64,000 bases of DNA. Origin: Pseudomonas sp. S35. GTDB lineage: Bacteria; Pseudomonadota; Gammaproteobacteria; Pseudomonadales; Pseudomonadaceae. Below the pieces are notes generated by a model. It had not been told where the DNA came from. It did not search any database and saw only the letters and a program-made list of their open reading frames with translations. Each line of letters opens with the position of its first letter. Position 1 is the first letter of the stretch. Below are positions 17,471 to 26,342 of the stretch, piece after piece. The translations under genes and the position numbers were made by a program. The stretch covers positions 4,960,001-5,024,000 of the forward strand of contig NZ_CP019431.1 of NCBI RefSeq assembly GCF_009866765.1. Direction: 5' to 3'.

Positions 17471-18862
17471 ATGTGGGTTCCCCAGCTAAGCGAATTCGGC
17501 CAGCCGATGTATTTGTCGATTGCCGATGCGTTGGCACGCGACATCGGCAACGGCGTATTGAACGAAGGCGATCGCCTGCCGACCCTGCGGGAGCTGGCCA
17601 CGACCCTGAATGTCACGCCGGGCACCATCAGCCGGGCGTATAGCGAAGCCCAGCGGCGTCGCTTGGTGCAGGGGGAAGTTGGGCGCGGGACGTACGTGCT
17701 CAATCAGAAGCAACTGGAACTGCCGGCGAGTGACAGCGCGTCGATGCCATTGAACCTGGGGCATCCCGAACTGCTCGACCTGTCGATCATCAAGCCCTAC
17801 AGCGAAACCCTGGAATACTGGCTGCGCGACGCACTGATCGGCATGGCCAAAAGCACCGATTTCGCACGCGCCCTGGACTACGCCCCGGACGGCGGCCACC
17901 CGGCGCATCGCGAGGCGGGCGCGCAGTGGTTGCGGCATTCATTGCCGGACGCGCAGTGGCAGCAAGTGATCATCACCGCCGGCGCCCAGCACGGCTTGAT
18001 GGTGGCCATGAGCGCCCTGACCAACGCCGGTGATTTGGTGCTCTGCGAAGAACTTTGCTACCCCGGCATCATCTCCCTGGCCCACGGCCTGGAGCGCCGC
18101 CTGCGGGGCGTGCCGATGGATGACGAAGGCATCATCCCCGAGGCTCTGCGCGAACTGTGCCTGCGCGAAAAACCGGCGATGCTGGTGTGCGTGGCAACCT
18201 GCCAGAACCCGACAGCGGCGATCATGTCGCAAAAACGCCGGGCGCAAATCGCCGCACTGGCCGAAGAGTTCGACTTCATCATCCTCGACGATGACATCTA
18301 CGGTTTTCTCGCCACCGACCCGTCCATCAAGCCGCTGTCGGCGTTTGCCCCGGACCGCTCGGTGTACCTGACCAGCCTGTCGAAGTCGGTGATGCCTGCG
18401 CTGCGCATCGGCTACCTGTACAGCCCGCCAAAACTGCTGTCACGCCTGACGTCGATGGTGCGCAGCAGCGTGTGGATGCCGTCGCCACTGACCGCGCAAC
18501 TGGCAAGCAATGTCATCACCGAAGGGCTGGACAAAAAACTGATCCGTATCCAGCGCAACGAAGCCGCCGGGCGCCAAGCGATTGCCCAGGAGATCTTCGC
18601 CAATTACGAACTCAAGACCCAGCCCTACTCCTACCATGTCTGGCTGACGCTGCCCGAGCCGTGGACCAGCGATGAATTCACCATGCTGGCGCGGGCCAAC
18701 GGGGTGCTGGTGCTCAGTGGCACGCAGTTCCAGGCCGAACGCTGCGGGGTGACGCGCAGTGTGCGGCTGGTACTGATGTCGCCCACCAGCCAGGACGAAT
18801 TGCGCTTCGCCCTGACCAAGTTGGCCAGCCTGATCGATTCCGACCCGCGCCGTTACTACTAG
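17471..18862 (+). CDS. MocR-type PLP-dependent transcriptional regulator
   Basis: 463 residues. Residues 1-75: GntR winged helix (YLSIADALARDIGNGVL; LATTLNVTPGTISRAYSEAQRRRL). Residues 100-455: aminotransferase-like domain with AGAQHGLMVAMSAL, DDDIYGFLATDP and the PLP lysine in SLSKSVMPALRIGYL. Divergent from benE, with shared ATTGAGTC-type repeats between them, so it likely regulates that transporter and itself. Its 3' end overlaps the convergent AraC gene by 4 nt. Effector unknown. Confidence 0.85.
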   Translation: MWVPQLSEFGQPMYLSIADALARDIGNGVLNEGDRLPTLRELATTLNVTPGTISRAYSEAQRRRLVQGEVGRGTYVLNQKQLELPASDSASMPLNLGHPELLDLSIIKPYSETLEYWLRDALIGMAKSTDFARALDYAPDGGHPAHREAGAQWLRHSLPDAQWQQVIITAGAQHGLMVAMSALTNAGDLVLCEELCYPGIISLAHGLERRLRGVPMDDEGIIPEALRELCLREKPAMLVCVATCQNPTAAIMSQKRRAQIAALAEEFDFIILDDDIYGFLATDPSIKPLSAFAPDRSVYLTSLSKSVMPALRIGYLYSPPKLLSRLTSMVRSSVWMPSPLTAQLASNVITEGLDKKLIRIQRNEAAGRQAIAQEIFANYELKTQPYSYHVWLTLPEPWTSDEFTMLARANGVLVLSGTQFQAERCGVTRSVRLVLMSPTSQDELRFALTKLASLIDSDPRRYY

Positions 18863-19752
18863 GCCGCGCGCTCTTCCCCAGGGTTACGCTCGAAGTAGCG
18901 TTTGTATTCGCGGCTGAACTGCGACGTGCTCTGGTAGCCCACGTTGTGCGCCGCCTGGGCCACACCCATGCCTTCGAGCAGCAGCAACTGCTGGGCCTTG
19001 AGCAGGCGCAGGCGCTTGAGGTACTGCACCGGCGACAGCAAGGTGCAGCGCTTGAAGTGTTCATGAAAGGTTGATGCGCTCATGTGCGCATAGCCAGCCA
19101 ACGTCTCGATATTCAGCGGCTCGGCGAAATGGGCATGCAGGTGATTCAGTGAAGTGGCAATCCGCGAGAATTGCCCCTGTTGCTCCACCAACGCACGCAG
19201 TACATCGGCTTGGGGCCCGCGCAGCGCGGTGAACAACAATTCGCGCACACGCGCCGGGCCCATGATCCGGCTTTCCAGCGGATCGTGCAGGCACTGCAAC
19301 AGGCGCTCGACGCAGCCGCGCATGGCGTCATCAAGCACCACCGAACTCATCGACGCCAAGGTCTGTGCCGTCGGCGGTGGACCGGCCTGCATGCCCATCG
19401 CCATCACCAACTCCCCCAACACCACACGGTCGATACCCACCGACACCCCCAACAGCGGCGCATCGGGCGCCAGGGCAAATGTCTCGCACTCGAACGGCAC
19501 CGGCATCGCCTGGATCAGGTAATGCCCCGCACCGTACTCCAGGGTACGCGGCCCCAGGTACGCGAGCTTGCTGCCTTGGGCCACGAACATCAGGCTCGGC
19601 TCATAGATCTGCGGGCCACGCGCCACATCGCAACTGGCGCGCAGCACCTTTACACCGGGCAGGTGGGTCGGCGAAAAACCGTCACAGGGCGTGAGCCCCT
19701 CAATCAGGGAAACCAGCGTGGCGTTGGCATCGAGATGGCGGGTCAACAACAT
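18859..19752 (-). CDS. AraC-family regulator with AraC N-terminal domain
   Basis: 297 residues. Residues 20-170 form the 'AraC-type N-terminal' cupin domain (SCDVARGPQIYEPSLMFVAQGSK; YLIQAMPVPFECE). Residues 190-295 hold two helix-turn-helix motifs, with AGYAHMSASTFHEHFKRCT and AAHNVGYQSTSQFSREYKRYF. This subfamily (often beside short-chain or zinc dehydrogenases) usually activates a nearby oxidoreductase; the zinc alcohol dehydrogenase starts 183 bp away on the opposite strand and is the natural target. Confidence 0.85.
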   Translation of the reverse strand: MLLTRHLDANATLVSLIEGLTPCDGFSPTHLPGVKVLRASCDVARGPQIYEPSLMFVAQGSKLAYLGPRTLEYGAGHYLIQAMPVPFECETFALAPDAPLLGVSVGIDRVVLGELVMAMGMQAGPPPTAQTLASMSSVVLDDAMRGCVERLLQCLHDPLESRIMGPARVRELLFTALRGPQADVLRALVEQQGQFSRIATSLNHLHAHFAEPLNIETLAGYAHMSASTFHEHFKRCTLLSPVQYLKRLRLLKAQQLLLLEGMGVAQAAHNVGYQSTSQFSREYKRYFERNPGEERAA

Positions 19753-19934
19753 GGCAAAAAACTTCGCGAAAAAGGGATGGGAACATCATCGCAGGTCTGG
19801 GGGCACATAAATCCAAACACAGGGCACTCCCGGACGAATAGGCATGAGACTCGGAGCAATCGTCATGGCCGCCCCGACGGTCGATGGGGAGAATGACCCG
19901 CCTCACTTGTCACTGCTTTTTGCGAGGTTTCACC

Positions 19935-20987
19935 ATGTATACCGCCATCGGTTATGCCGCCCAGTCGGCCACCACTCCCCTCGCCCCCATGTCGTTTGAA
20001 CGCCGCAGCCCGCGCGCCGACGACGTGGCCATCGAGATTCTGTACTGCGGCGTCTGCCACTCCGACATCCACCAGGCACGCAACGAATGGGGCATCGCGG
20101 TGTACCCGCTGATGCCGGGCCATGAGATTGTCGGCAAGGTCACTGCCGTCGGCGCCAGCGTCACCGCGCATAAAGTCGGCGACCTGGTCGGCGTGGGCTG
20201 CATGGTCGATTCGTGCCGTCACTGCGAAGCCTGCCAATCGGACCTGGAGCAATACTGCCTCGAAGGCCCGACCATGACCTACGCTACCCCGGACCGTGTG
20301 GATGGCAGCAACACCATGGGCGGCTACTCGGACAGCATCGTGGTCAGCGAGCACTTTGTGGTGAAGATTCCGGCCAAGCTCGACCTGGCCAGCGCCGCGC
20401 CGATCCTGTGCGCCGGCATCACCACGTATTCGCCGCTCAAGCACTACGGCGTGAAGGCCGGCGATAAAGTCGGGATCCTGGGCATGGGCGGCCTGGGCCA
20501 TATGTGCATCAAGTTCGCCAAGGCGATGGGCGCAGAAGTCACGCTGTTCACCCGCTCGGCGAGCAAGGCTGAGGAAGGCCGTCGCCAGGGCGCCGATCAC
20601 GTGATTGTGTCCACCGACGCCGAGCAGATGAAAGCCGCCGCCGGGCACTTTGACTTCCTGCTGGACACCATTCCGGTGCAGCATGACCTCAACCCCTACC
20701 TCGACGTGCTGCGCTTTGATGGCGTGCACATCCTGGTCGGTTTGATCGAGCCGGTGGACCCGCCGGTCAACGCAGCCAAACTGGTGCTGGGGCGTAAAGT
20801 GCTGGCCGGCTCGCTGATCGGCGGCATTGCAGAAACCCAGGAGGTCCTGGATTTCTGCGCCGAACATGGCATCACCTGCGACATCGAAATGCTCGACATC
20901 CGCCAGATCAACGAGGCCTACGCCCGCATGATCGCCGGTGATGTGAAGTACCGCTTTGTCATCGACATGGCGACCCTGAAGGTCTGA
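19935..20987 (+). CDS. Zinc-dependent NAD(P) alcohol dehydrogenase (YahK/CAD-type)
   Basis: 350 residues from the ATG at 19935 (GAGG upstream; the frame opens earlier at 19884 without support). Catalytic zinc ligands: Cys41 in CGVCHSD and His in MPGHEIVG. Four structural-zinc cysteines lie in SCRHCEACQSDLEQYC. Rossmann motif GILGMGGLGHMCIKFAK follows at about 175. The combination is that of E. coli YahK and cinnamyl-alcohol dehydrogenases, which reduce a broad range of aldehydes with NADPH. Divergent AraC gene upstream is the probable activator. Confidence 0.9.
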   Translation: MYTAIGYAAQSATTPLAPMSFERRSPRADDVAIEILYCGVCHSDIHQARNEWGIAVYPLMPGHEIVGKVTAVGASVTAHKVGDLVGVGCMVDSCRHCEACQSDLEQYCLEGPTMTYATPDRVDGSNTMGGYSDSIVVSEHFVVKIPAKLDLASAAPILCAGITTYSPLKHYGVKAGDKVGILGMGGLGHMCIKFAKAMGAEVTLFTRSASKAEEGRRQGADHVIVSTDAEQMKAAAGHFDFLLDTIPVQHDLNPYLDVLRFDGVHILVGLIEPVDPPVNAAKLVLGRKVLAGSLIGGIAETQEVLDFCAEHGITCDIEMLDIRQINEAYARMIAGDVKYRFVIDMATLKV

Positions 20988-21791
20988 TCAGGCCTTCGCG
21001 CCCAACTCCGCTGACAGCCGCGCCGCAACCTGTTTGATCACAGGGATCAGCTCGGCCATTTTCTCCAGCGGCATGTAGGGCACGGTACTGGCGATGCTGA
21101 TGCCGGCGACGATTCGCCGGCTGGCATCGCGCACCGGTGCCGCGACGCAACGGATCGACGGTTCATTGTCTTCCAGGTCGAATGCATACCCACCCACCAC
21201 GTATTCATGCATGCGCTGCTCGAACTGTGCCCAGGACTGTTCCGGGTGCTGCGGCCACTGCAGGTTTTTTCCGCCCGCTGGCAGGCTGGTTTCGTACAAG
21301 CGTTGCCACTCTGCAACCGAGTCATCCAGCAACATTGCCTTGCCTACGCCCGTGCGCGCCAGCGGCATGCGGTGGCCGACCCGCGAGCGCATTTCCGGGC
21401 CATTACGGCCGGGGTTCTTGTGCAGGTACAGCACGTCGTCGAACTCGCGAATCGCCAGGTGAATGGTGTCGCCGGTCAACGCCGACAGCTCGTCCAGGTA
21501 CGGCACGGCCAGGGTCACCAACGGCAACTCTTCGCGGGCCTGGAACCCCAGCTCGATCAACTTTGGCCCTAGCAGGTAACCGACTTGCGGCACCACGCGC
21601 AGGTAGCGCTCGTCCACCAGGCAACTGGCCAGGCGATGGGTGGTGCTGCGGGTGGTGCCGATGCGCTTGGCGATCTCTTTCAGATCCCGCGCACCGGCCG
21701 CCACGGCCTGCACCACGCCCAGGCCACGCAGCAGGGTCTGGGTGCCAGTGGGGGCGGCGTCTTTGCTCGGGCTGTCGGGAGGTTGTTGCAT
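20988..21791 (-). CDS. IclR-family transcriptional regulator
   Basis: 267 residues. Residues 20-75: winged helix (LLRGLGVVQAVAAGARDLKEIAKRIGTTRSTTHRLASCL). Residues 95-265: IclR effector-binding domain (PYLDELSALTGDTIHLAIRE, RTGVGKAMLL, GISIASTVPYM). Lies immediately downstream of, and in the same direction as, the arabinose-type transporter operon (77 bp after araH), so it is likely the sugar-responsive regulator of that operon. The ligand is not readable. Confidence 0.85.
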   Translation of the reverse strand: MQQPPDSPSKDAAPTGTQTLLRGLGVVQAVAAGARDLKEIAKRIGTTRSTTHRLASCLVDERYLRVVPQVGYLLGPKLIELGFQAREELPLVTLAVPYLDELSALTGDTIHLAIREFDDVLYLHKNPGRNGPEMRSRVGHRMPLARTGVGKAMLLDDSVAEWQRLYETSLPAGGKNLQWPQHPEQSWAQFEQRMHEYVVGGYAFDLEDNEPSIRCVAAPVRDASRRIVAGISIASTVPYMPLEKMAELIPVIKQVAARLSAELGAKA

Positions 21792-21867
21792 ATCAGGCCT
21801 ATAAGTAAAAAAGCGCGGGCATTATGGCAAAAACCTCAATGCAGTGGAGATCCAAATGTGGGAGGGA

Positions 21868-22836
21868 TCAGCGTTGTTTCATGCGGTCGATGACCACCGC
21901 CAGCAGCAGGATCGAGCCGCGAATTACGTACTGATAAAACGTGTCGATGTTCTTCAGGTTCATCGCATTCTCAATGATCGCCAAAATCAACACCCCCGCA
22001 ATCACATGCCGGATCATGCCAATCCCGCCGCTCAACGACACCCCGCCCAGCACGCATGCCGAGATCACCGTGAGTTCAAAACCCTGGCCGATCATCGGCT
22101 GGCCCGAGGTCATGCGCGAGGCGAGGATTACGCCGGCCAGTGCGCCGATCAGGCCGTGTACGGCGAAGATCAGGATCTTGGTGCGATCAACGTTCACCCC
22201 CGCCAGCAACGCCGCTTCCGGGTTGCCGCCGATGGCCATAGTGTTGCGCCCGTAGGTGGTGTAGTTCAGCAGCCAGCCGAAAAACACGAAGCACACAATG
22301 GTGATCAGGATCGGCACCGGCACGCCGAACAACTGGCCGTTGCCGAATACGAAGAACTGCTCTTGGGACACGCCAACCGCTTTGCCGTCGGCAAAGATGT
22401 AGGCCAGGCCGCGCACGATCTGCATGGTCGCCAAGGTGGTGATCAACGCATTGACCCGCAGCTTGGCGATGACGATGCCGTTGATCAACCCGACGATCAG
22501 GCCCATCAACAGCGCAGCGCCGATGCCGAGCATCACGCTTTCGGTGTCGCGCATCACAATCGCCGCCACCACGCCGGCGCAGGCAATCACCGAACCTACG
22601 GACAGGTCGAAATGCCCCGACGCCAGGCAGAACAGCATGGTGCAGGCGGCGATGCCCACGGTGGAAATCGCCAGGCCCAGGCCGCGCATGTTCAGCGGTG
22701 AGAGGAAGTTGTCGATCAGCAAGGCGCACAGCACAAAGATGCCCACCGCGGCCAACAGCATCGCCCAGTTGTCGAGCAATGCACGCAGGTCGAGGGGTTT
22801 GCGTGCGGTTGGCAACGCGTTGTTTTGAGTGGTCAT
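21868..22836 (-). CDS. araH: L-arabinose-type ABC transporter permease
   Basis: 322 residues with about nine hydrophobic segments. BPD_transp_2/RbsC-type permease with the family features FDLSVGSVIACAGVVAA, YGRNTMAIGGNPEAALLAG (the EAA-like cytoplasmic loop) and SGQPMIGQGFELTVISACVLGGVSLSGG. Forms the inner-membrane channel of the importer with AraG and AraF. Nine bp separate araG and araH. The araH symbol is based on context with a clear AraF homologue. Confidence 0.85.
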   Translation of the reverse strand: MTTQNNALPTARKPLDLRALLDNWAMLLAAVGIFVLCALLIDNFLSPLNMRGLGLAISTVGIAACTMLFCLASGHFDLSVGSVIACAGVVAAIVMRDTESVMLGIGAALLMGLIVGLINGIVIAKLRVNALITTLATMQIVRGLAYIFADGKAVGVSQEQFFVFGNGQLFGVPVPILITIVCFVFFGWLLNYTTYGRNTMAIGGNPEAALLAGVNVDRTKILIFAVHGLIGALAGVILASRMTSGQPMIGQGFELTVISACVLGGVSLSGGIGMIRHVIAGVLILAIIENAMNLKNIDTFYQYVIRGSILLLAVVIDRMKQR

Positions 22837-22845
22837 GGTCGTCTC

Positions 22846-24348
22846 TCAGTTCGTCACGCGGCGCGGCAGGGCCAGCTGCAGCAGGTTGGATTCAGTGGCG
22901 TGTGCACGGGTTTGCTCACCGCGCAGGGCGCCTTCGCACAGCACCAGGATGCGGTCGGAAATGCCCATCACTTCCATCAAATCGCTGGACACCACAATCA
23001 CCGCAATGCCGCTGGCCGCGAGGTTGTGGATGATCTGGTAAATCTCCGACTTGGCGCCGATGTCGATGCCCCGCGTTGGCTCATCCAGCAGCAAGACCTT
23101 CATCGGCATCGACAGCCAGCGGCCCAAAATAGCCTTCTGCTGATTGCCGCCGGACAGGTACATGATTTTCTGTTGCGCATCCGGCGTCTTGACTTTCATC
23201 GCCTTGATTTGCTGGTCGGCGTTGCCTTTTTCCCAGGTTTCGCGCAGCAACCAACCGAACGCGGAATGGGCGCCACGGGCGCTGATGTTGATGTTCTCGG
23301 CGACGCTGGAAAGCGGAATGATGCCCTCCTTCTTGCGGTCTTCCGGGCACAACAAAACACCGGCGGCGATGGCGTCACGCGGGGAGCGCAGTTGCAATGT
23401 TTCGCCGCACAACTCAAGGCTGCCGGCACTGCTGCGCTCCAAACCGCTGAGCAAGCGGAACAGCTCCGTGCGCCCTGCCCCGACCAAGCCGAACAGCCCA
23501 AGAATCTCGCCCTTGCGCACCTCGAAACTGATCGGCTCGCGCAGGCCGGGGCCCAGCAAAGCATCCACCTTGAGCGCCACCTCACCCTGCTCACGCGGGC
23601 GGTAGTCGTAGATGTCCTGAATGTCGCGACCGACCATGCAGGTCACCAACTGGTCGTGACTCAACGCGCTCATGTCGTCAAAGGTGCGCACGTAACGGCC
23701 GTCCTTGAACACCGTCACTGCGTTGCAAATGCGGAACACTTCTTCCATGCGGTGCGACACGTAGAGCACCACTTTGCCCTCATCGCGCAGGCGCGTGATG
23801 ATCGCCATCAAGCGGTCGATCTCCCGCGCCGATAGGCTGCTGGTGGGCTCGTCGAAGGCAATCACATGGGCGCCACGGGACAACGCCTTGGCGATTTCCA
23901 CCAGTTGGCGTTGGCCCAGGGACAGCCGTCCGAGCTTTTCTTCAGGATCGATTTCATCCGCCAGCCCCTTGAGGCAAGCCAGGGCCTGCTTGCGCAGCAG
24001 GCCCCGATTGACCATGCCGAAGCGCGACGGAAGATGGCCGAGGAACAGGTTCTCGGCCACGCTCATTTCCGGCACCAGGTGCAGCTCCTGGTGGATCACC
24101 GCGACGCCACTGGCGATGCTGTCCGCCGCGCATTTGAACGCCATGGTCTGCTCGCCGATCTGCACCGTGCCGCTGCTGGGAATGTAGGCGCCGCCGAGGA
24201 TTTTCAGCAGCGTCGACTTGCCCGCGCCGTTCTCGCCCATCAACGCGTGCACCTGCCCCGGCTGGGCGCTGAAGCTGATGCCGTCCAGCGCCTTGACCCC
24301 GGGAAAGGTTTTGCCGATCCCCTCGAACCGCAGGGCCGCAGCGGTCAT
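22846..24348 (-). CDS. araG: L-arabinose-type ABC transporter ATP-binding protein
   Basis: 500 residues, the usual double ATPase of monosaccharide importers. First domain: Walker A GENGAGKST (about 37-45), ABC signature LSLGQRQLVEIAKAL, Walker B VIAFDEPTSSL. Second domain: GLVGAGRTE, LSGGNQQKAILGRWL, LLLDEPTRGIDIGAK. Translation most likely starts at the ATG at 24348, whose ATGA overlaps the araF stop; a GTG six nt earlier is the alternative. Provides ATP hydrolysis on the cytoplasmic face. Confidence 0.85.
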   Translation of the reverse strand: MTAAALRFEGIGKTFPGVKALDGISFSAQPGQVHALMGENGAGKSTLLKILGGAYIPSSGTVQIGEQTMAFKCAADSIASGVAVIHQELHLVPEMSVAENLFLGHLPSRFGMVNRGLLRKQALACLKGLADEIDPEEKLGRLSLGQRQLVEIAKALSRGAHVIAFDEPTSSLSAREIDRLMAIITRLRDEGKVVLYVSHRMEEVFRICNAVTVFKDGRYVRTFDDMSALSHDQLVTCMVGRDIQDIYDYRPREQGEVALKVDALLGPGLREPISFEVRKGEILGLFGLVGAGRTELFRLLSGLERSSAGSLELCGETLQLRSPRDAIAAGVLLCPEDRKKEGIIPLSSVAENINISARGAHSAFGWLLRETWEKGNADQQIKAMKVKTPDAQQKIMYLSGGNQQKAILGRWLSMPMKVLLLDEPTRGIDIGAKSEIYQIIHNLAASGIAVIVVSSDLMEVMGISDRILVLCEGALRGEQTRAHATESNLLQLALPRRVTN

Positions 24349-25328
24349 TTCCACAGCCCGATCTTGGTCAGTTCTTCCTGGAAGTTGGCGCGGGTGATCA
24401 GGGTCACTTCATCCATCGCGGTGTACTTCGGTGGTTCGGTACCTTTGGTGACCCACTCGTACATCATCAGCGCGGTGTTGTAGCCCTCGATATGCGGGCT
24501 CGGCAGCATCGAGCCGAAGAAGCCGCTGTCGGCCTTTTTCAGTTCGCCGATGGCGTCGGTGCCGTTGATGCCGATGCCGATCACGTTGGCCGCCTTGAAG
24601 CCGGCGCTTTCCGTGGCGCGCACGCCGCCGAGCACGGTGTTGTCGTTCATGCCGCCGATGATCAGGTTTTTCGCGCCGCTGGGCAGCTTGACCAACGCCG
24701 AGTTGGTGGCATCCATGCTGCCCGGCACGTCGAGGGTTTTCAGCGCGGCGGTGAGGATGTGGTCTTTGGGGATGCCGGCTTCTTCGAGGGATTTGATCGA
24801 GCCGTCGGTGCGTTTTTTACCGGTGTCGAGTTCATTGAAGGTGTTGATCACCGCGTAGGTGTCCTTCCAATCCCAGCCACGTTTTTTCGCTTCGGCGGCC
24901 ATGGCGGCGCCTTGTTTCTGGCCGACTTCAAACGCAGCCATGCCCAGGTACGGCACGTCCTCCATGAAGTTGCCCTTGGCATCGACGAAGCGGTCATCCA
25001 CCGCCATGACTTTCAAGCCATTGAGCTTGGCCTTGGCCACGATGGCCGGGCCGAGGGACACGTCCGGCGGGCAGATCACAAAGCCCTTGGCGCCGTTGGC
25101 GGCCAGGCTGTCGATGGCGGAAAGGGTCTTTTCGCCATCGGGCACGGCGATCTTGATCACGGTAAAACCGTGTTGCTTACCGGCTTTTTCGGCGAAGGCC
25201 CATTCGGTCTGGAACCAGGGTTCTTCGGCTTGTTTGACCAAAAAGCCGATCTTCACTTCTTCGGCGGCCGATACAACGCCGCTGAACGCCAGGGCAAGTG
25301 CCAGGGTGCCTAGTGTTTTCTTAAACAT
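24345..25328 (-). CDS. araF: L-arabinose-binding periplasmic protein
   Basis: 327 residues: signal peptide MFKKTLGTLALALAFSGVVSA, then a type I sugar-binding protein closely following E. coli AraF: GFLVKQAEEPWFQTEW, VIKIAVPDGEKTLSAIDSLAANGAKGFVIC, GMNDNTVLGGVRATE, and IGIGINGTDAIGEL. The match over many of these segments makes L-arabinose (or D-galactose/L-fucose, which AraF also binds) the expected ligand. The longer frame to 26066 overlaps the SDR gene and is not real. AAGAGGTGG precedes the ATG, itself preceded by an A-rich Hfq/Crc-type motif. Confidence 0.92.
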   Translation of the reverse strand: MFKKTLGTLALALAFSGVVSAAEEVKIGFLVKQAEEPWFQTEWAFAEKAGKQHGFTVIKIAVPDGEKTLSAIDSLAANGAKGFVICPPDVSLGPAIVAKAKLNGLKVMAVDDRFVDAKGNFMEDVPYLGMAAFEVGQKQGAAMAAEAKKRGWDWKDTYAVINTFNELDTGKKRTDGSIKSLEEAGIPKDHILTAALKTLDVPGSMDATNSALVKLPSGAKNLIIGGMNDNTVLGGVRATESAGFKAANVIGIGINGTDAIGELKKADSGFFGSMLPSPHIEGYNTALMMYEWVTKGTEPPKYTAMDEVTLITRANFQEELTKIGLWK

Positions 25329-25362
25329 GAACCACCTCTTGTTGTTATTGAGCGTTAAACGT
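25329..25362 (-). promoter_or_regulatory. Possible Hfq/Crc motif at the araF ribosome binding site
   Basis: On the minus strand AATAACAACAA directly precedes GAGGTGG of araF. It matches AAnAAnAA and would let Hfq-Crc block araF translation when preferred carbon sources such as succinate are present. A second one, AAAAATAA, lies upstream of the SDR gene at 26199-26206. Inference from sequence only. Confidence 0.5.
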
Positions 25363-25363
25363 T

Positions 25364-26185
25364 CTAGTCGTGGTACATCACAGACCGCCCGCCATCGATC
25401 ATCAGGCAGGTGGCATTGATAAAGGGCGCCTCGTCGGTGGCCAGGAACAGCGCGGTCATCGCCACTTCCACCGGCTGGCCAATGCGCTTGGGCGGGTGCA
25501 GGTCGAAGGCGCGCTGGCGCTCGGCGTGGGGGTCGGCGAAACCGTTCCAGTAGTCGACGTTGAGTTGGGTTTCGATATAGCCCGGCGCGATGGCATTCAC
25601 ACGGATGCCCTTGGGCGCGTATTCGATGCCCAAGGCGCGGGTCAGGCCGAGCAGGCCGTGCTTGGCCACCGGGTACGGGAAGCAACCGGGGATGATGTGG
25701 CTGGAATGGGTGGAGGCTATGTTGATGATGTTGCCGATGCCCTGCTCGATCATGTGCGGCAGCACCGTGCGGCAGCCAAACCAGGCGCCGTCGAGGTCGA
25801 TGGCGAAGCAGCGGCGCCAGTCCTCGTCGGTCATTTCCAGCGGGTCGCAGAACACGTTGACGCCAGCGCAGTTGACCAGCACATCCACGCGGCCGAAGCG
25901 TTCGATGGCCATATTGACCAGCGCCTGCCATTGTTCTTTTGAGGTGATATCGACGGCTTGCGCATATATTTGGGCACCGCGTTCGCGCCAGTGGGCGGCC
26001 ACTTTTTCGACTTTTTCGCCTTGGATATCCGCGATCACCAGGCGCGCCTGCTGGGCCTGGAAACACGCGACGATGGCCTCGCCGATGCCTTGGGCGGCGC
26101 CGGTGATGATCACCACCTTGCCTTTGAGCCGCTCGCCGTAAGTGGGTTCGGGCACGGCGGGGAGTGACAACGGTTGTGCCTGCAT
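25364..26185 (-). CDS. SDR-family dehydrogenase at the head of the sugar operon
   Basis: 273 residues. Cofactor motif TGAAQGIGEAI (residues 30-40), NCAGVNVF, and catalytic Ser (IASTHSS), Tyr and Lys in YPVAKHG. C-terminal GYIETQ and IDGGRSV are typical of classical short-chain dehydrogenases. As first gene of an operon with araFGH it may be an NAD(P)-dependent L-arabinose or galactose 1-dehydrogenase, the first step of the oxidative pentose route pseudomonads use, but the substrate is inferred from neighbours only. No lactonase, dehydratase or aldehyde dehydrogenase gene is in the window. Confidence 0.8.
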   Translation of the reverse strand: MQAQPLSLPAVPEPTYGERLKGKVVIITGAAQGIGEAIVACFQAQQARLVIADIQGEKVEKVAAHWRERGAQIYAQAVDITSKEQWQALVNMAIERFGRVDVLVNCAGVNVFCDPLEMTDEDWRRCFAIDLDGAWFGCRTVLPHMIEQGIGNIINIASTHSSHIIPGCFPYPVAKHGLLGLTRALGIEYAPKGIRVNAIAPGYIETQLNVDYWNGFADPHAERQRAFDLHPPKRIGQPVEVAMTALFLATDEAPFINATCLMIDGGRSVMYHD

Positions 26186-26229
26186 CGCTTCACCTGTTTT
26201 ATTTTTGGTAGTGAGTGCTGATGCCGCCG

Positions 26230-26283
26230 ACTATAAACCCAGACCCTGAAACATCTCAATATATAAATTTGCATCCCATATTG
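26230..26283 (-). promoter_or_regulatory. Promoter of SDR-araFGH with inverted repeat
   Basis: Minus strand -35 TTGAGA (26254-26259) and -10 TATAGT (26230-26235) with an 18-bp spacer. An inverted repeat CAATAT (26257-26262) / ATATTG (26278-26283) sits over and upstream of the -35, fitting a repressor or sugar-sensing activator such as the adjacent IclR-type protein. Confidence 0.6.
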
Positions 26284-26295
26284 TGAGCTTATTTA

Positions 26296-26328
26296 TAAAA
26301 AACCGGCCTTGGATCGGCCGGTTTTTTT
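26296..26328. terminator. Bidirectional terminator between GNAT gene and SDR operon
   Basis: AAAAAACCGGCC-ttggat-GGCCGGTTTTTTT. It lies upstream of the SDR promoter and downstream-facing on both strands; the GNAT gene ends 15 nt away on the minus side. Confidence 0.8.
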
Positions 26329-26342
26329 GATCGGGCTGACCA

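Noticed and set aside
24345..26066. One long frame joining the SDR region to araF
   Set aside because: It begins inside the SDR gene in another frame; signal peptide, Shine-Dalgarno and AraF similarity all begin at 25328.
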